From Streptomyces sp. GS7 (GTDB taxonomy: Bacteria > Actinomycetota > Actinomycetes > Streptomycetales > Streptomycetaceae): a stretch of DNA of 64,000 nucleotides. The stretch lies in the NCBI RefSeq assembly GCF_009834125.1, contig NZ_CP047146.1, positions 2,721,501 to 2,785,500 on the forward strand, in the 5' to 3' direction. The notes below the pieces were generated by a model. That model saw nothing but the letters and a program-made list of their open reading frames with translations. It was not told the DNA's origin and searched no databases. Below are positions 44,074 through 52,364 of this stretch, piece after piece. Position 1 is the first letter of the stretch. Each line of letters starts with the position of its first letter. Position numbers and translations under genes: made by a program.

Positions 44074-46890
44074 ATGACCGAGGACATGTCCCCTGCTGAG
44101 CGCTATGCCGCCGCCACGCTCCGGGCGGCCGAGCAGGCCACCGCACTCGCCCCTTTCCGGGAGCTGTACGACTTCGAGCTGGATCCGTATCAGGTCGAGG
44201 CGTGCCAGGCCCTGGAATCCGGCAAGGGCGTGCTGGTCGCGGCTCCCACCGGATCCGGCAAGACGATCGTCGGCGAATTCGCCGTCCACCTGGCCCTGGC
44301 GCAGGGCCGCAAGTGCTTCTACACCACGCCCATCAAGGCGCTGTCCAACCAGAAGTTCCAGGACCTGGTCAAGCGCTACGGTCCCGACAAGGTCGGCCTG
44401 CTGACCGGCGACAACAGCGTCAACGGCGATGCCCCGGTGATCGTGATGACCACCGAGGTCCTGCGGAACATGCTCTATGCGGGCTCGCAGTCGCTGGTGG
44501 GCCTGGGCCATGTCGTCATGGACGAGGTGCACTACCTCTCCGACCGGTTCCGCGGCGCCGTCTGGGAAGAGGTGATCATCCATCTTCCCGAGTCGGTGAC
44601 CCTGGTGTCACTGTCCGCGACGGTCTCCAACGCCGAGGAGTTCGGGGACTGGCTGGACACGGTCCGCGGTGACACCGCGGTGATCGTCTCCGAGCACCGC
44701 CCGGTGCCCCTGTGGCAGCACGTCCTCGCGGGCCGCCGGATCTACGACCTCTTCGAGGAGCGGGACGGGCAGGGCGGCGGCCGGCGGGAGGTCAACCCCG
44801 ACCTGGAGCGGCTGGCGCGGATGGAGAACAGCCGGCCCACGTTCGGCCGGGACAAGCGCCGCGGGCGGAACATGCGCGAGGCGGACCGCGAGCGGGAGCG
44901 CCGTCAGCGGGCCCGGATCTGGACGCCGAGCCGGCCCGAGGTGATCGAGCGGCTCGACAACGAAGGGCTGCTGCCCGCCATCACCTTCATCTTCAGCCGG
45001 GCCGGATGCGAGGCGGCCGTCCAGCAGTGCCTGCATTCGGGCCTGCGGCTCAACGACCAGGAGGGCCGTGAGCAGGTCCGCCGGATAGTCGAGGCCCGGA
45101 CGGCCGGGATCCCGGACGACGACCTGCACGTGCTGGGCTACTTCGAGTGGCTGGAGGGCCTGGAGCGGGGCATCGCGGCGCACCACGCCGGCATGCTGCC
45201 GACGTTCAAGGAGGTCGTCGAGGAGCTGTTCGTCAAGGGCCTGGTCAAGGCCGTCTTCGCGACCGAGACGCTGGCGCTGGGCATCAACATGCCCGCCCGG
45301 TCGGTGGTGTTGGAGAAGCTCGTCAAGTGGAACGGCGAGCAGCACGCCGACATCACCCCCGGCGAGTACACGCAGCTGACCGGCCGCGCCGGGCGCCGCG
45401 GGATCGATGTCGAGGGCCATGCGGTGGTGCTGTGGCAGCGCGGGATGAACCCGGGCGCGCTGGCCGGTCTCGCCGGGACGCGGACGTATCCGCTGCGCTC
45501 CTCGTTCAAGCCGTCGTACAACATGGCGGTCAATCTCGTCTCGCAGTTCGGGCGGCACCGTTCCCGGGAGCTGCTGGAGATGTCGTTCGCGCAGTTCCAG
45601 GCGGACAAGTCGGTGGTCGGGATCTCCCGGCAGGTGCAGAAGAACGAGGAGGGGCTGACCGGCTACCGCGGCTCGATGGTCTGCCACCTCGGCGACTTCG
45701 AGGAGTACTCCCGGCTGCGGCGGGAGTTGAAGGACCGCGAGACGGACCTGGCCAAGCAGGGCGCGGTGCAGCGGCGGGCGGCGGCAGCCGCGGCGCTGGA
45801 GCAGCTGAAGCCCGGCGATGTCATCCATGTGCCGACGGGCAAGTACGCGGGGCTGGCGCTGGTGCTGGACCCGGGCATGCCCTCGGGGCGGACCGACGGC
45901 CACCGCGGCGTCGACGCCCAGGACGGGCCCCGGCCGCTGGTGCTGACCGCCGAACGGCAGGTCAAGCGGCTGGCCTCGATCGACTTCCCGGTGCCGGTCG
46001 CGGCGCTGGACCGGATGCGGATCCCGCGCACGTTCAACGCCCGCAGCCCGCAGTCGCGGCGCGATCTGGCGTCCGCGCTGCGCACCAAGGCCGGTCATCT
46101 GGTGCCCTCGCGGCACCGCAAGCCGCGTGCGGAGGCGGCCGACGACCGGGAGATCAGGCGGCTGCGGACGGAGATCCGGGCGCATCCCTGCCATGGCTGC
46201 GACGAGCGGGAGGACCACGCACGCTGGGCGGAGCGCTATCACCGGCTGCTGCGCGACACCCGCCAGCTGGAGCGGCGGATCGAGGGGCGTACGAACACCA
46301 TCGCGCGCACCTTCGACCGCATCTGCGCGCTGCTGACCGAGCTGGACTACCTCGAAGGCGACACCGTCACCGACGAGGGCCGCCGGCTGGCCCGGCTCTA
46401 CGGCGAGCTGGACCTGCTGGCCAGCGAGTGCCTGCGGGCGGGGGTCTGGGAGGGCCTGGCCCCGGCGGAGCTGGCGGCCTGCGCATCGGCGCTGGTGTAC
46501 GAGGCGCGGCAGGCGGACGACGCGGTGGCGCCCAAGCTGCCGGCCGGCAAGGCGCGGGACGCGCTGGCGGAGATGGTCCACATCTGGGGCCGGCTGGACG
46601 CCCTGGAGGAGGACCACAAGATCAGCCAGGCGGAGGGCGTCGGCCAGCGCGAACCGGACCTCGGCTTCGCCTGGGCCGCGTACCGCTGGGCGTCCGGCTT
46701 CGGCCTCGACGAGGTGCTCCAGGAGGCGGACATGCCCGCCGGCGACTTCGTCCGCTGGTGCAAGCAACTGGTGGACGTCCTCGGGCAGATCGCGGCGGCG
46801 GCGCCCCCCGAGGGCACGGTCGCGCGGTCCGCGCGCAAGGCCATGGACGGGGTGCTGCGCGGGGTCGTGGCGTATTCGTCGGTGGGGTAG
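44074..46890 (+). CDS. Ski2/Mtr4-like DEAD/DEAH-box helicase
   Basis: 938 aa SF2 helicase. Motif I APTGSGKT (residues 58-65), Ia TTPIKALSNQK, II MDEVHYL (DEVH), III SLSATVSN, V ATETLALGINMPARSVV, VI LTGRAGRRGIDVEGH. The accessory C-terminal half (winged helix, long helices, a CHGCDEREDH zinc-like patch near residue 710 and a DSHCT-like end) is that of Ski2/Mtr4/HelY proteins. These unwind RNA or DNA with 3' tails; the mycobacterial homologue HelY has been studied as a helicase. It has its own promoter with a DNA-damage-type box, although it follows tatC. Confidence 0.93.
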   Translation: MTEDMSPAERYAAATLRAAEQATALAPFRELYDFELDPYQVEACQALESGKGVLVAAPTGSGKTIVGEFAVHLALAQGRKCFYTTPIKALSNQKFQDLVKRYGPDKVGLLTGDNSVNGDAPVIVMTTEVLRNMLYAGSQSLVGLGHVVMDEVHYLSDRFRGAVWEEVIIHLPESVTLVSLSATVSNAEEFGDWLDTVRGDTAVIVSEHRPVPLWQHVLAGRRIYDLFEERDGQGGGRREVNPDLERLARMENSRPTFGRDKRRGRNMREADRERERRQRARIWTPSRPEVIERLDNEGLLPAITFIFSRAGCEAAVQQCLHSGLRLNDQEGREQVRRIVEARTAGIPDDDLHVLGYFEWLEGLERGIAAHHAGMLPTFKEVVEELFVKGLVKAVFATETLALGINMPARSVVLEKLVKWNGEQHADITPGEYTQLTGRAGRRGIDVEGHAVVLWQRGMNPGALAGLAGTRTYPLRSSFKPSYNMAVNLVSQFGRHRSRELLEMSFAQFQADKSVVGISRQVQKNEEGLTGYRGSMVCHLGDFEEYSRLRRELKDRETDLAKQGAVQRRAAAAAALEQLKPGDVIHVPTGKYAGLALVLDPGMPSGRTDGHRGVDAQDGPRPLVLTAERQVKRLASIDFPVPVAALDRMRIPRTFNARSPQSRRDLASALRTKAGHLVPSRHRKPRAEAADDREIRRLRTEIRAHPCHGCDEREDHARWAERYHRLLRDTRQLERRIEGRTNTIARTFDRICALLTELDYLEGDTVTDEGRRLARLYGELDLLASECLRAGVWEGLAPAELAACASALVYEARQADDAVAPKLPAGKARDALAEMVHIWGRLDALEEDHKISQAEGVGQREPDLGFAWAAYRWASGFGLDEVLQEADMPAGDFVRWCKQLVDVLGQIAAAAPPEGTVARSARKAMDGVLRGVVAYSSVG

Positions 46891-46965
46891 TCCCGCTGGT
46901 GGGGTTGTCCGCCGGTGGGTCGTGGCCGGGTCGTACGGGAGCGGCCACGACCCACCGGACGGGTC

Positions 46966-48078
46966 CTACGAGGCCCGCTGTGCCGCCGCCCGCTCCGCGT
47001 CCCGCTTGGCGACCTCTTCCCGGACGAGCGGGATGACGTAGCGGCCGAAGTCCACGGCGTCGTCGAGGAGGTCGTAGCCGCGGGCGGAGAGGATGCCCAC
47101 GCCCAGGTCGTAGTAGTCCAGCAGGGCCTGGGCCACGGTCTCCGGCGTGCCGACCAGGGCCGTGGAGTTGCCGGCGCCGCCGGTCTCCGTGGCGGTCGGC
47201 GTCCACAGCGCCCGGTCGTGCCGCTCGCCCTCGGCCGCGACCGCCAGCAGCCGCTGCGAACCGGCGTTCTGAGGGTTCGTCAGCGGATGGCGGCGGCTCG
47301 GCGGGCCGCCCGCCTTGCGTGCCCTGATCCGGCCCAGGGTGCGGTGCGCCTTCTCCCAGGCCAGTTCCTCCGTGGGCGCGATGATCGGCCGGAAGGCGAC
47401 CTGGATCCGGGGGACGTCGCTGCGTCCGGCCGCCTGCGCCGCGGCCTTCACCGAGGCGATCTGCTCGGCGGTCTGCGCCAGCGGTTCGCCCCACAGGCAG
47501 TAGATGTCCGCCTCGGCGCCGCCGGCCGCGTACGCCGCGGGGGAGGAGCCGCCGAACGAGACCTGCGGATGCGGCTGTTGGACGGGGAAGGTGTCGCTGA
47601 CGAAGTCGTGGAAGCGGTAGTGCGTCCCCTCGTGGTCGAAGGGTTCACGGGTGGTCCAGATCTTCTTGACGATCCGGATGTACTCGCGGGTGCGGGCGTA
47701 GCGCTCGTCCTTGGTGAGGGTGTCGCCCTCGCGGCGCTGCTCGTGGTCGTTGCCGCCGGTGATGAAGTGGACGGCGAGCCGGCCGTCGCTGATGTGGTCC
47801 AGGGTGGCGAAGGTCTTCGCGGCGAACGTCGGGTAGGAGACGTTCGGGCGGTGCGCCACCAGGATCTGGAGGGTGTCGGTCCGGGCGGCGACATAGGCGG
47901 CGGCCGGGGAGGGGTCGGGGGAGCCGGATCCGTACGCGAACAGGACCCGGTCCCAGCCGTGGTCCTCGTGGGCGCGGGCGAGCCGGAGCGTGTACTCCTT
48001 GTCGAAGGAGGCGCCGGAGCGGGGGGTGACTTCGGATCCGTCGTTGGTCGCGGCGATGCCGAGGAACTCGACAGGCAT
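46966..48078 (-). CDS. LLM-class monooxygenase, sulfonate-monooxygenase-like
   Basis: 370 aa flavin-dependent monooxygenase of the SsuD-like branch: EFLGIAATNDGSE, DRVLFAYGSGSPDPS, ILVAHRPNVSYPTFAAKTFATLDHISDGRLAVHFITGGND and YLGAGI-equivalent YDLGVGILSARGYDLLDDAV. Relatives release sulfite from alkanesulfonates or sulfone compounds using FMNH2. ATG at 48078 has GACGAGG upstream. A leader peptide ending in Cys-Cys and alternative hairpins precede it, so cysteine supply probably controls it; that in turn supports a sulfur-scavenging role. No transporter genes accompany it. Confidence 0.88.
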   Translation of the reverse strand: MPVEFLGIAATNDGSEVTPRSGASFDKEYTLRLARAHEDHGWDRVLFAYGSGSPDPSPAAAYVAARTDTLQILVAHRPNVSYPTFAAKTFATLDHISDGRLAVHFITGGNDHEQRREGDTLTKDERYARTREYIRIVKKIWTTREPFDHEGTHYRFHDFVSDTFPVQQPHPQVSFGGSSPAAYAAGGAEADIYCLWGEPLAQTAEQIASVKAAAQAAGRSDVPRIQVAFRPIIAPTEELAWEKAHRTLGRIRARKAGGPPSRRHPLTNPQNAGSQRLLAVAAEGERHDRALWTPTATETGGAGNSTALVGTPETVAQALLDYYDLGVGILSARGYDLLDDAVDFGRYVIPLVREEVAKRDAERAAAQRAS

Positions 48079-48092
48079 GGGTACGGCCTCGT

Positions 48093-48134
48093 CTTCTCGT
48101 GAGAAGTGCCTGGGTGTGGGGCGCGGTCGAGAAG
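48093..48134 (-). promoter_or_regulatory. Attenuator-like alternative hairpins before the monooxygenase
   Basis: On the minus strand CTTCTC occurs twice (48134-48129, touching the leader stop, and 48106-48101), with one complementary GAGAAG (48098-48093) just before the ribosome site. Only one CTTCTC can pair at a time, as expected of a translation-sensing switch. Confidence 0.5.
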
Positions 48135-48212
48135 TCAGCGGCAACAGGAGGCGGACCACACACGACCGAAGTCGATGTGGTCGCGGGTGACCAGCCGCTG
48201 CCGAGGTCGCAT
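48135..48212 (-). CDS. Cysteine-rich leader peptide
   Basis: 25 codons plus stop, 56 nt before the monooxygenase gene. The peptide has the actinobacterial leader pattern: a basic start, RLVTRDHIDFGRV, then WSASCCR at the end. In mycobacteria, leaderless short ORFs ending in consecutive Cys codons have been shown to act as cysteine-responsive attenuators; similar peptides precede sulfur genes in Streptomyces. Its ATG lies 6 nt after a TCCACT -10-like box, so it would be translated without a leader. The paired hairpins follow directly. It is too short for standard gene finders. Confidence 0.75.
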   Translation of the reverse strand: MRPRQRLVTRDHIDFGRVWSASCCR

Positions 48213-48409
48213 GCGGCCAGTGGAACAGGCGGATGGATGCGCCGTCAACCGTTTACCGGACATGGACCTGGCGCCGGCCCCGCGGCCGGAGCCTGGTTTG
48301 CCGGGGCCGCACGGCGTAAATCTCTCCCTACGGAAGGTCTACGACAGGTCCCCACGAAAGGCCCCAACGGAAGGCACGACGCGACGCCTCGTAGCGAAAG
48401 GCCGCCGGT
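48213..48409. promoter_or_regulatory. Divergent promoter region between the leader peptide and the amidohydrolase operon
   Basis: On the minus strand TTGACG (48248-48243), 18 bp, TCCACT (48224-48219) is the likely leader promoter. On the plus strand the 90 bp before the amidohydrolase hold four spaced AAGG motifs (CGGAAGG, CGAAAGG, CGGAAGG, CGAAAGG between 48331 and 48391); the last serves as the ribosome site. No clear antiterminator target or cre-like site could be named. Confidence 0.5.
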
Positions 48410-49600
48410 ATGCCCGCAACCATGCCGCCGTCCCCGCCCGGTCCCGACGTCCGCCGCCGACTGCTGCTGCGCGGCGGGGTGTTGGCCGACCCGGAGCGCG
48501 GCGTACCGGCGCCGGGCGAGGTGGCCGTGGCCGGCGGGCGGATCGCGGCGGTCGGCGCGCCCGGGACGCTGTCCGCGCCGGGAGCCGAGGTGTACGACGC
48601 GCGCGGGCTGCTGGTCACCCCGGGGCTGATCGATCTGCACGCCCATGTCTACGAGGGTGCTACGGAGTTGGGGCTTCCGGCCGACCGGGCGGGAATCGAA
48701 CGGGGCGTCACCACTGTTGCGGACGCCGGAAGTTCCGGCAGCGACCGGTGGGCGGACTTCGCGGCCTCCGTCGTCGCGCCGGCCGGCACCCGCGTGCTGG
48801 CCTGGCTCAATGTCGCGCGGCACGGGCTGGTCGGGGGGAGCGGTGAACTCGCCGGCGGCGCGGCCGATCTGGACCCCGAGGCCACCGCCGGTGTGCTGGT
48901 CCGCGAACGGGGGAGGGTGCGCGGGCTCAAGGTGCGGATGAGCCGCTCGGCGCTCGGCGGCAGCGGCCTGGCGCCGCTGCGGATCGCCCGTGAGGTGGCG
49001 GCGGCGTGCGGGGTGCCGGTGATGGTGCATGTGGGGAACGCGCCGCCGGAGCTGGGCACGGTGCTGGACCTGCTCGGTCCGGGCGATGTGGTCACCCATG
49101 CGTTCCACGGGAAGGCCGGCGGGCTGTTCGGGGGCGGCCCGGAGCCCCTGCCGCAGCTGCGGGCGGCGCTGGAGCGGGGCGTGCGCCTCGATGTGGGGCA
49201 CGGCAGCGCGAGCTTCGCGTTCGGCACGGCGGAGCGGGCGCTGGCGGCGGGCATCCGCCCGTACACCATCAGCACCGACCTGCACCGGCGGAACGCGGCG
49301 GGGCCCGTGCACGACCTGACCACCACGATGGGCAAGCTGCTCGCGCTGGGTATGCCGCTGCCGGAGGTGATCCGCTGCGTCACCCTGCATCCGTCCGAAG
49401 TTCTCGGGATGCGCGGGGAGTTGGGGACGCTTCGGGTCGGGGCGGCGGCCGATCTGACCGTGCTGGAGGAGCGCGCGGCGGCCGCACCGCGGTGGCTGGT
49501 CGACGCCGTGGGGGAGCGCCGGCCGGCGCGGCGGTGGCTGGTGCCGGTCGCGGCCGTACGGGCGGGGCGGCTGGTGCCGGTGCGCGAGGCAGCCGCATGA
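48410..49600 (+). CDS. Amidohydrolase/deacetylase-type metallohydrolase
   Basis: 396 aa dihydroorotase-like enzyme. Metal ligands are HAH in GLIDLHAHVYEG, a Lys in RGLKVRMSRS, His in PVMVHVGNAP and VTHAFHGKAGG, and Asp in YTISTDLHRRN. The composite beta-sandwich flanks the barrel at both ends. In several Firmicutes and enterobacteria the same kind of enzyme stands first in clusters with SFCGS, DUF4312, DUF4311, DUF4310 and DgaE genes, as here; it may deacylate or open a cyclic amide before ammonia removal (inference). ATG at 48410; its stop overlaps the next start (ATGA). Confidence 0.9.
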   Translation: MPATMPPSPPGPDVRRRLLLRGGVLADPERGVPAPGEVAVAGGRIAAVGAPGTLSAPGAEVYDARGLLVTPGLIDLHAHVYEGATELGLPADRAGIERGVTTVADAGSSGSDRWADFAASVVAPAGTRVLAWLNVARHGLVGGSGELAGGAADLDPEATAGVLVRERGRVRGLKVRMSRSALGGSGLAPLRIAREVAAACGVPVMVHVGNAPPELGTVLDLLGPGDVVTHAFHGKAGGLFGGGPEPLPQLRAALERGVRLDVGHGSASFAFGTAERALAAGIRPYTISTDLHRRNAAGPVHDLTTTMGKLLALGMPLPEVIRCVTLHPSEVLGMRGELGTLRVGAAADLTVLEERAAAAPRWLVDAVGERRPARRWLVPVAAVRAGRLVPVREAAA

Positions 49601-50025
49601 CGGGCGCGGAGCGGGCCGCCGGCCTCGTCGAGCGGCTGACCGCCGTGGTCGCCGCGAGCGGTGACCCGGTGCGGGAGGCGGACCGCCGGGACCTCGCCCG
49701 GCTGCTCCCGCTGATCGCGGAGCGGGCCGCCGCGGAGCGGCTCGCGTTCGACGACGAGCGCGGGCTGGCACTGGCCGTGCACGCCCTCGGGTTCGTCCGG
49801 CGGGTGCGGTCCGGCGCGCACCTCGACCCGCTGGACGCGGCCCTGGCCGAGGAGCTGGCGCCGCGGCTGCTGACCGCGGCCCGCACGGCGATCGACGCGT
49901 ACTGCGCGCCCCTCGGCTTCCGCGCCGGGGACGCCGAAGTCCTGCTGCTGGCACTGCACTTCGCGATGGCGCGGCCGGGCCGGCCGGGCGATCGGCCGAC
50001 TCCACCACAAGGGAGCACCGCATGA
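49597..50025 (+). CDS. PRD (PTS regulation domain) protein
   Basis: 142 aa, a single helical PRD without a DNA- or RNA-binding domain. The two diagnostic His are in LAVHALGFVRRVRSGAHLDPLD and VLLLALHFAMAR. PRDs are phosphorylated on such His by HPr or EIIB proteins and switch transcription factors in response to sugar transport. Stand-alone PRDs are rare and need a phosphate donor; the last gene of this operon carries an HPr domain. Overlaps its neighbours at both ends by ATGA. Confidence 0.82.
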   Translation: MTGAERAAGLVERLTAVVAASGDPVREADRRDLARLLPLIAERAAAERLAFDDERGLALAVHALGFVRRVRSGAHLDPLDAALAEELAPRLLTAARTAIDAYCAPLGFRAGDAEVLLLALHFAMARPGRPGDRPTPPQGSTA

Positions 50026-50387
50026 CAGTCAAGATCGTGATCGGGCACCGGCTCGGCAGGGGCCAGGCGGTCGCCGACGGCGTCCGGGCGGCCGGCGCCG
50101 AACCGGTGCTGATCCCCGGGCCCGGTGCGGACATGAAGGTCGGCGACGTGATGGCCGCCGAGGGGGCGGCGCTGGGGATCTCGTTCTGCGGGAGCGGCGG
50201 CGCGGGGGCGGTGACCGCCCGGACCCGCTACGGGCACGACATCGCGTTCGGGCTGCGCTCGGCACAGGCCGGGGTCACCGCCGTCCAGCAGGGCCGGACC
50301 GTGCTCGGCTTCGGGTTCCTGGACACCGAGGAGCTGGGCTTCGCGGTGGCCGGGGCGCTGCTGCGGAAGCTGGGGGAGCCGGCGTGA
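50022..50387 (+). CDS. SFCGS-family glycine-rich protein
   Basis: 121 aa. Alpha/beta protein with the family signature ISFCGSGGAGAVTARTRYGHD near residues 53-71. The N-terminal MTVKIVIGHRLGRGQAVADGV resembles the start of PTS EIIB-like folds, with which the family may be related (inference). It always travels with DUF4312, DUF4311 and DUF4310 genes, apparently as a soluble part of a membrane system. Cys in SFCGS could be catalytic or a phospho-site. Confidence 0.85.
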   Translation: MTVKIVIGHRLGRGQAVADGVRAAGAEPVLIPGPGADMKVGDVMAAEGAALGISFCGSGGAGAVTARTRYGHDIAFGLRSAQAGVTAVQQGRTVLGFGFLDTEELGFAVAGALLRKLGEPA

Positions 50388-50719
50388 ACGAGGAGCGGCG
50401 CACGGTACGGGTCAGCGGCGGCGGGCCGACCCGGGAGCGGGCCTTCGCCGCCGCGCTGCGGCAGGTCGCCGCCGCGGTGGGGAGGGCCGTGGACGGGGTC
50501 TGCTACCGGGTGGAGCCGCTGGCCGTGGAGGTGGTGTCGGCGGTCGAACACCGGTGGACGGAACGGTTCCTGGGGCTGCTGTTCCCCCGGGAGTGCCGGC
50601 GGTACGAGCTGACGCTGCGGATCGAGGTGCGGGTCGCCGCGCTCGATCCGGACGCCATCGCCTTCACCGTCCGCGAGGAGCGGTTGACGCCCCTTCAGCA
50701 CGCGCTGCGGATGAGGTGA
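50384..50719 (+). CDS. DUF4312-family protein
   Basis: 111 aa soluble alpha/beta protein: TVRVSGGGPTRERAFAAALRQVAAAVGRAV, a central Tyr/Val strand pair and VREERLTPLQHALRMR at the end. GTG at 50384 overlaps the SFCGS stop. Function unknown; constant partner of DUF4310 and DUF4311. Confidence 0.82.
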   Translation: MNEERRTVRVSGGGPTRERAFAAALRQVAAAVGRAVDGVCYRVEPLAVEVVSAVEHRWTERFLGLLFPRECRRYELTLRIEVRVAALDPDAIAFTVREERLTPLQHALRMR

Positions 50720-50729
50720 GGACACCCGT

Positions 50730-51575
50730 ATGAGCAGCCTTCTGTACGTCGCCGGGGACACCACCGTGGCCGTCGCGCCGGGCGGTACGCTCACCGTCGC
50801 GCTGGAGTCGATGGTCATCGGCGCGCTGATCGGCTTCGGGGCGGGCGCCGGCGTGGCCCGGATGTTCCACGCGCCCACCGTCCAGGGCATGGGCGCCTTC
50901 CGGACCCTGGGCGAGCTGAACGCCTGCGAGAACGACCCCGTCGCGCACTTCTCCTTCGGGCTCGGCTTCTTCTTCCACGCCTGGGCGAGCGCCGTCGGCA
51001 CCGGTGCGCTGACCTCGGACGTGGACCACCGGATCGTTCCGCACTGGGCGGCGGCGCTGTCGACGGCCCGGCGCGGCGGCCGGGAGGCCGCCGCGACGCT
51101 GCACGACCCGCGGCGGATGGCGGTGGTCGGGGCGGCCGTCGGCCTCGTCCTGGTGACCGTGCTGAACACCACCGCGGCGGCCGTTCCGCACTCCCTGCAG
51201 CAGGTCGCCGCGGGTGTCCTCGGGCCGGCGTCGCAGTGGCTGATCAACCCGGTGATGCCGATCGTCTTCTGGATGGCGGCGGTCGACGCCGGACGGCGTA
51301 CCGGCGGCTGGGGCACGGCGCTCGGCGGGCTGGCGCAGGTGGTGATGGGCAACGCGGTGCCCGGCATCGTGCTCGGCATCGTCGTCGGCAGGGGCGTCGA
51401 CGAGCTGGGCTGGACCAGGACCACCAGGGTGCTGTGCGCGGCGGTGGTGGCGCTGTTCGCGGCCGGTGCCGTGCTGCGCGGCGCCGACCTCCAGCTGCTG
51501 CGCCAGATGCACGCCGAGGTGCCGCGGTGGCTACGGCAGTTGCACGACGCCATCGGCGGCGGACCGGCGAAGTGA
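50730..51575 (+). CDS. DUF4311-family membrane protein
   Basis: 281 aa with six or seven hydrophobic segments. Conserved phrases include GAGVARMFHAPTVQGMGAFRTLGELNACENDPVAHFSFG and LINPVMPIVFWMAAVDAG. Together with the DUF4310 protein it looks like the membrane core of a transporter of a class that has not been characterised. ATG at 50730 after GGTGAGG. Confidence 0.85.
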   Translation: MSSLLYVAGDTTVAVAPGGTLTVALESMVIGALIGFGAGAGVARMFHAPTVQGMGAFRTLGELNACENDPVAHFSFGLGFFFHAWASAVGTGALTSDVDHRIVPHWAAALSTARRGGREAAATLHDPRRMAVVGAAVGLVLVTVLNTTAAAVPHSLQQVAAGVLGPASQWLINPVMPIVFWMAAVDAGRRTGGWGTALGGLAQVVMGNAVPGIVLGIVVGRGVDELGWTRTTRVLCAAVVALFAAGAVLRGADLQLLRQMHAEVPRWLRQLHDAIGGGPAK

Positions 51576-51588
51576 GGGAGTGGCAACG

Positions 51589-52263
51589 ATGAGGAAGGGG
51601 CCGCGGGACGCCCCCGGCGAGGGGGGCTTCTGGCTCTCCGAAGGGGCCTTTCCGCTCTTCGCGGCGTGCCTGGCGGCGGGCGTCTTCGCCGGGACGCAGC
51701 TGTATTACGTGCACCGCACCGGCACCTTCAGCGATGTCGCGGTGACCGCGCTGCTCAAGGCCGGTATGGACACCGGGAGTTACGGCGCGGCGGCAGCCTT
51801 CGGCGCCGGCTTCCTCTTCGCCCGGGTCATCGAGGGGCCGATGGTCGGGATCCTGGACATCGGCGGCTCCCTCCAGACCGGCGTCGGCATCGGGATCCCC
51901 GCGATGCTGCTGGCGGCCGGGGTCACCGCCCCGCTGGAGCACTTCTGGCTGGCGGTGCCCACCGGGGCCGTCCTGGGCGCGCTGATCGGTGCGGTGGTCC
52001 TCGCCGTCCGCCGGACCACGGTGCACTCCGCGGGCGGCGGCGGGTCGACCTTCGGGGCCGACGTGATGATGGGCGCCGGCAACTCCGCGGGGCGCTACCT
52101 CGGCCCGCTCGTCATCATCGCCGCGGCCACCGCGTCGCTGCCCGTGGGCCTGGGCGCCACGCTCGGGGCGGCGCTCTTCTACCGGTGGCGCAAGCCGCTC
52201 ACCGGTGGGGCGATCCTCGGCGCGATGCTCCTCGGGGTGTTCTTCCCGATCACGGGGAAGTGA
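51589..52263 (+). CDS. DUF4310-family membrane protein
   Basis: 224 aa with five or six hydrophobic segments: FPLFAACLAAGVFAGTQLYYVHRTGTFSDVAVTALLKAGMDTGSYGAAAAFGAGFLFARVIEGPMVGI, then a Gly-rich loop FGADVMMGAGNSAGRYLGP. Likely second membrane subunit with DUF4311. ATG at 51589; the preceding gene ends 13 bp earlier. Confidence 0.85.
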   Translation: MRKGPRDAPGEGGFWLSEGAFPLFAACLAAGVFAGTQLYYVHRTGTFSDVAVTALLKAGMDTGSYGAAAAFGAGFLFARVIEGPMVGILDIGGSLQTGVGIGIPAMLLAAGVTAPLEHFWLAVPTGAVLGALIGAVVLAVRRTTVHSAGGGGSTFGADVMMGAGNSAGRYLGPLVIIAAATASLPVGLGATLGAALFYRWRKPLTGGAILGAMLLGVFFPITGK

Positions 52264-52364
52264 GGGAGCAGGCACCGGAGTCGCACCGGCCCGGCCGCCT
52301 CGGCGCGCCCGTGCCGCCCGGGGCCGGCGTACCGACCACGACAGCTGACGGAAGGCACCCCACC

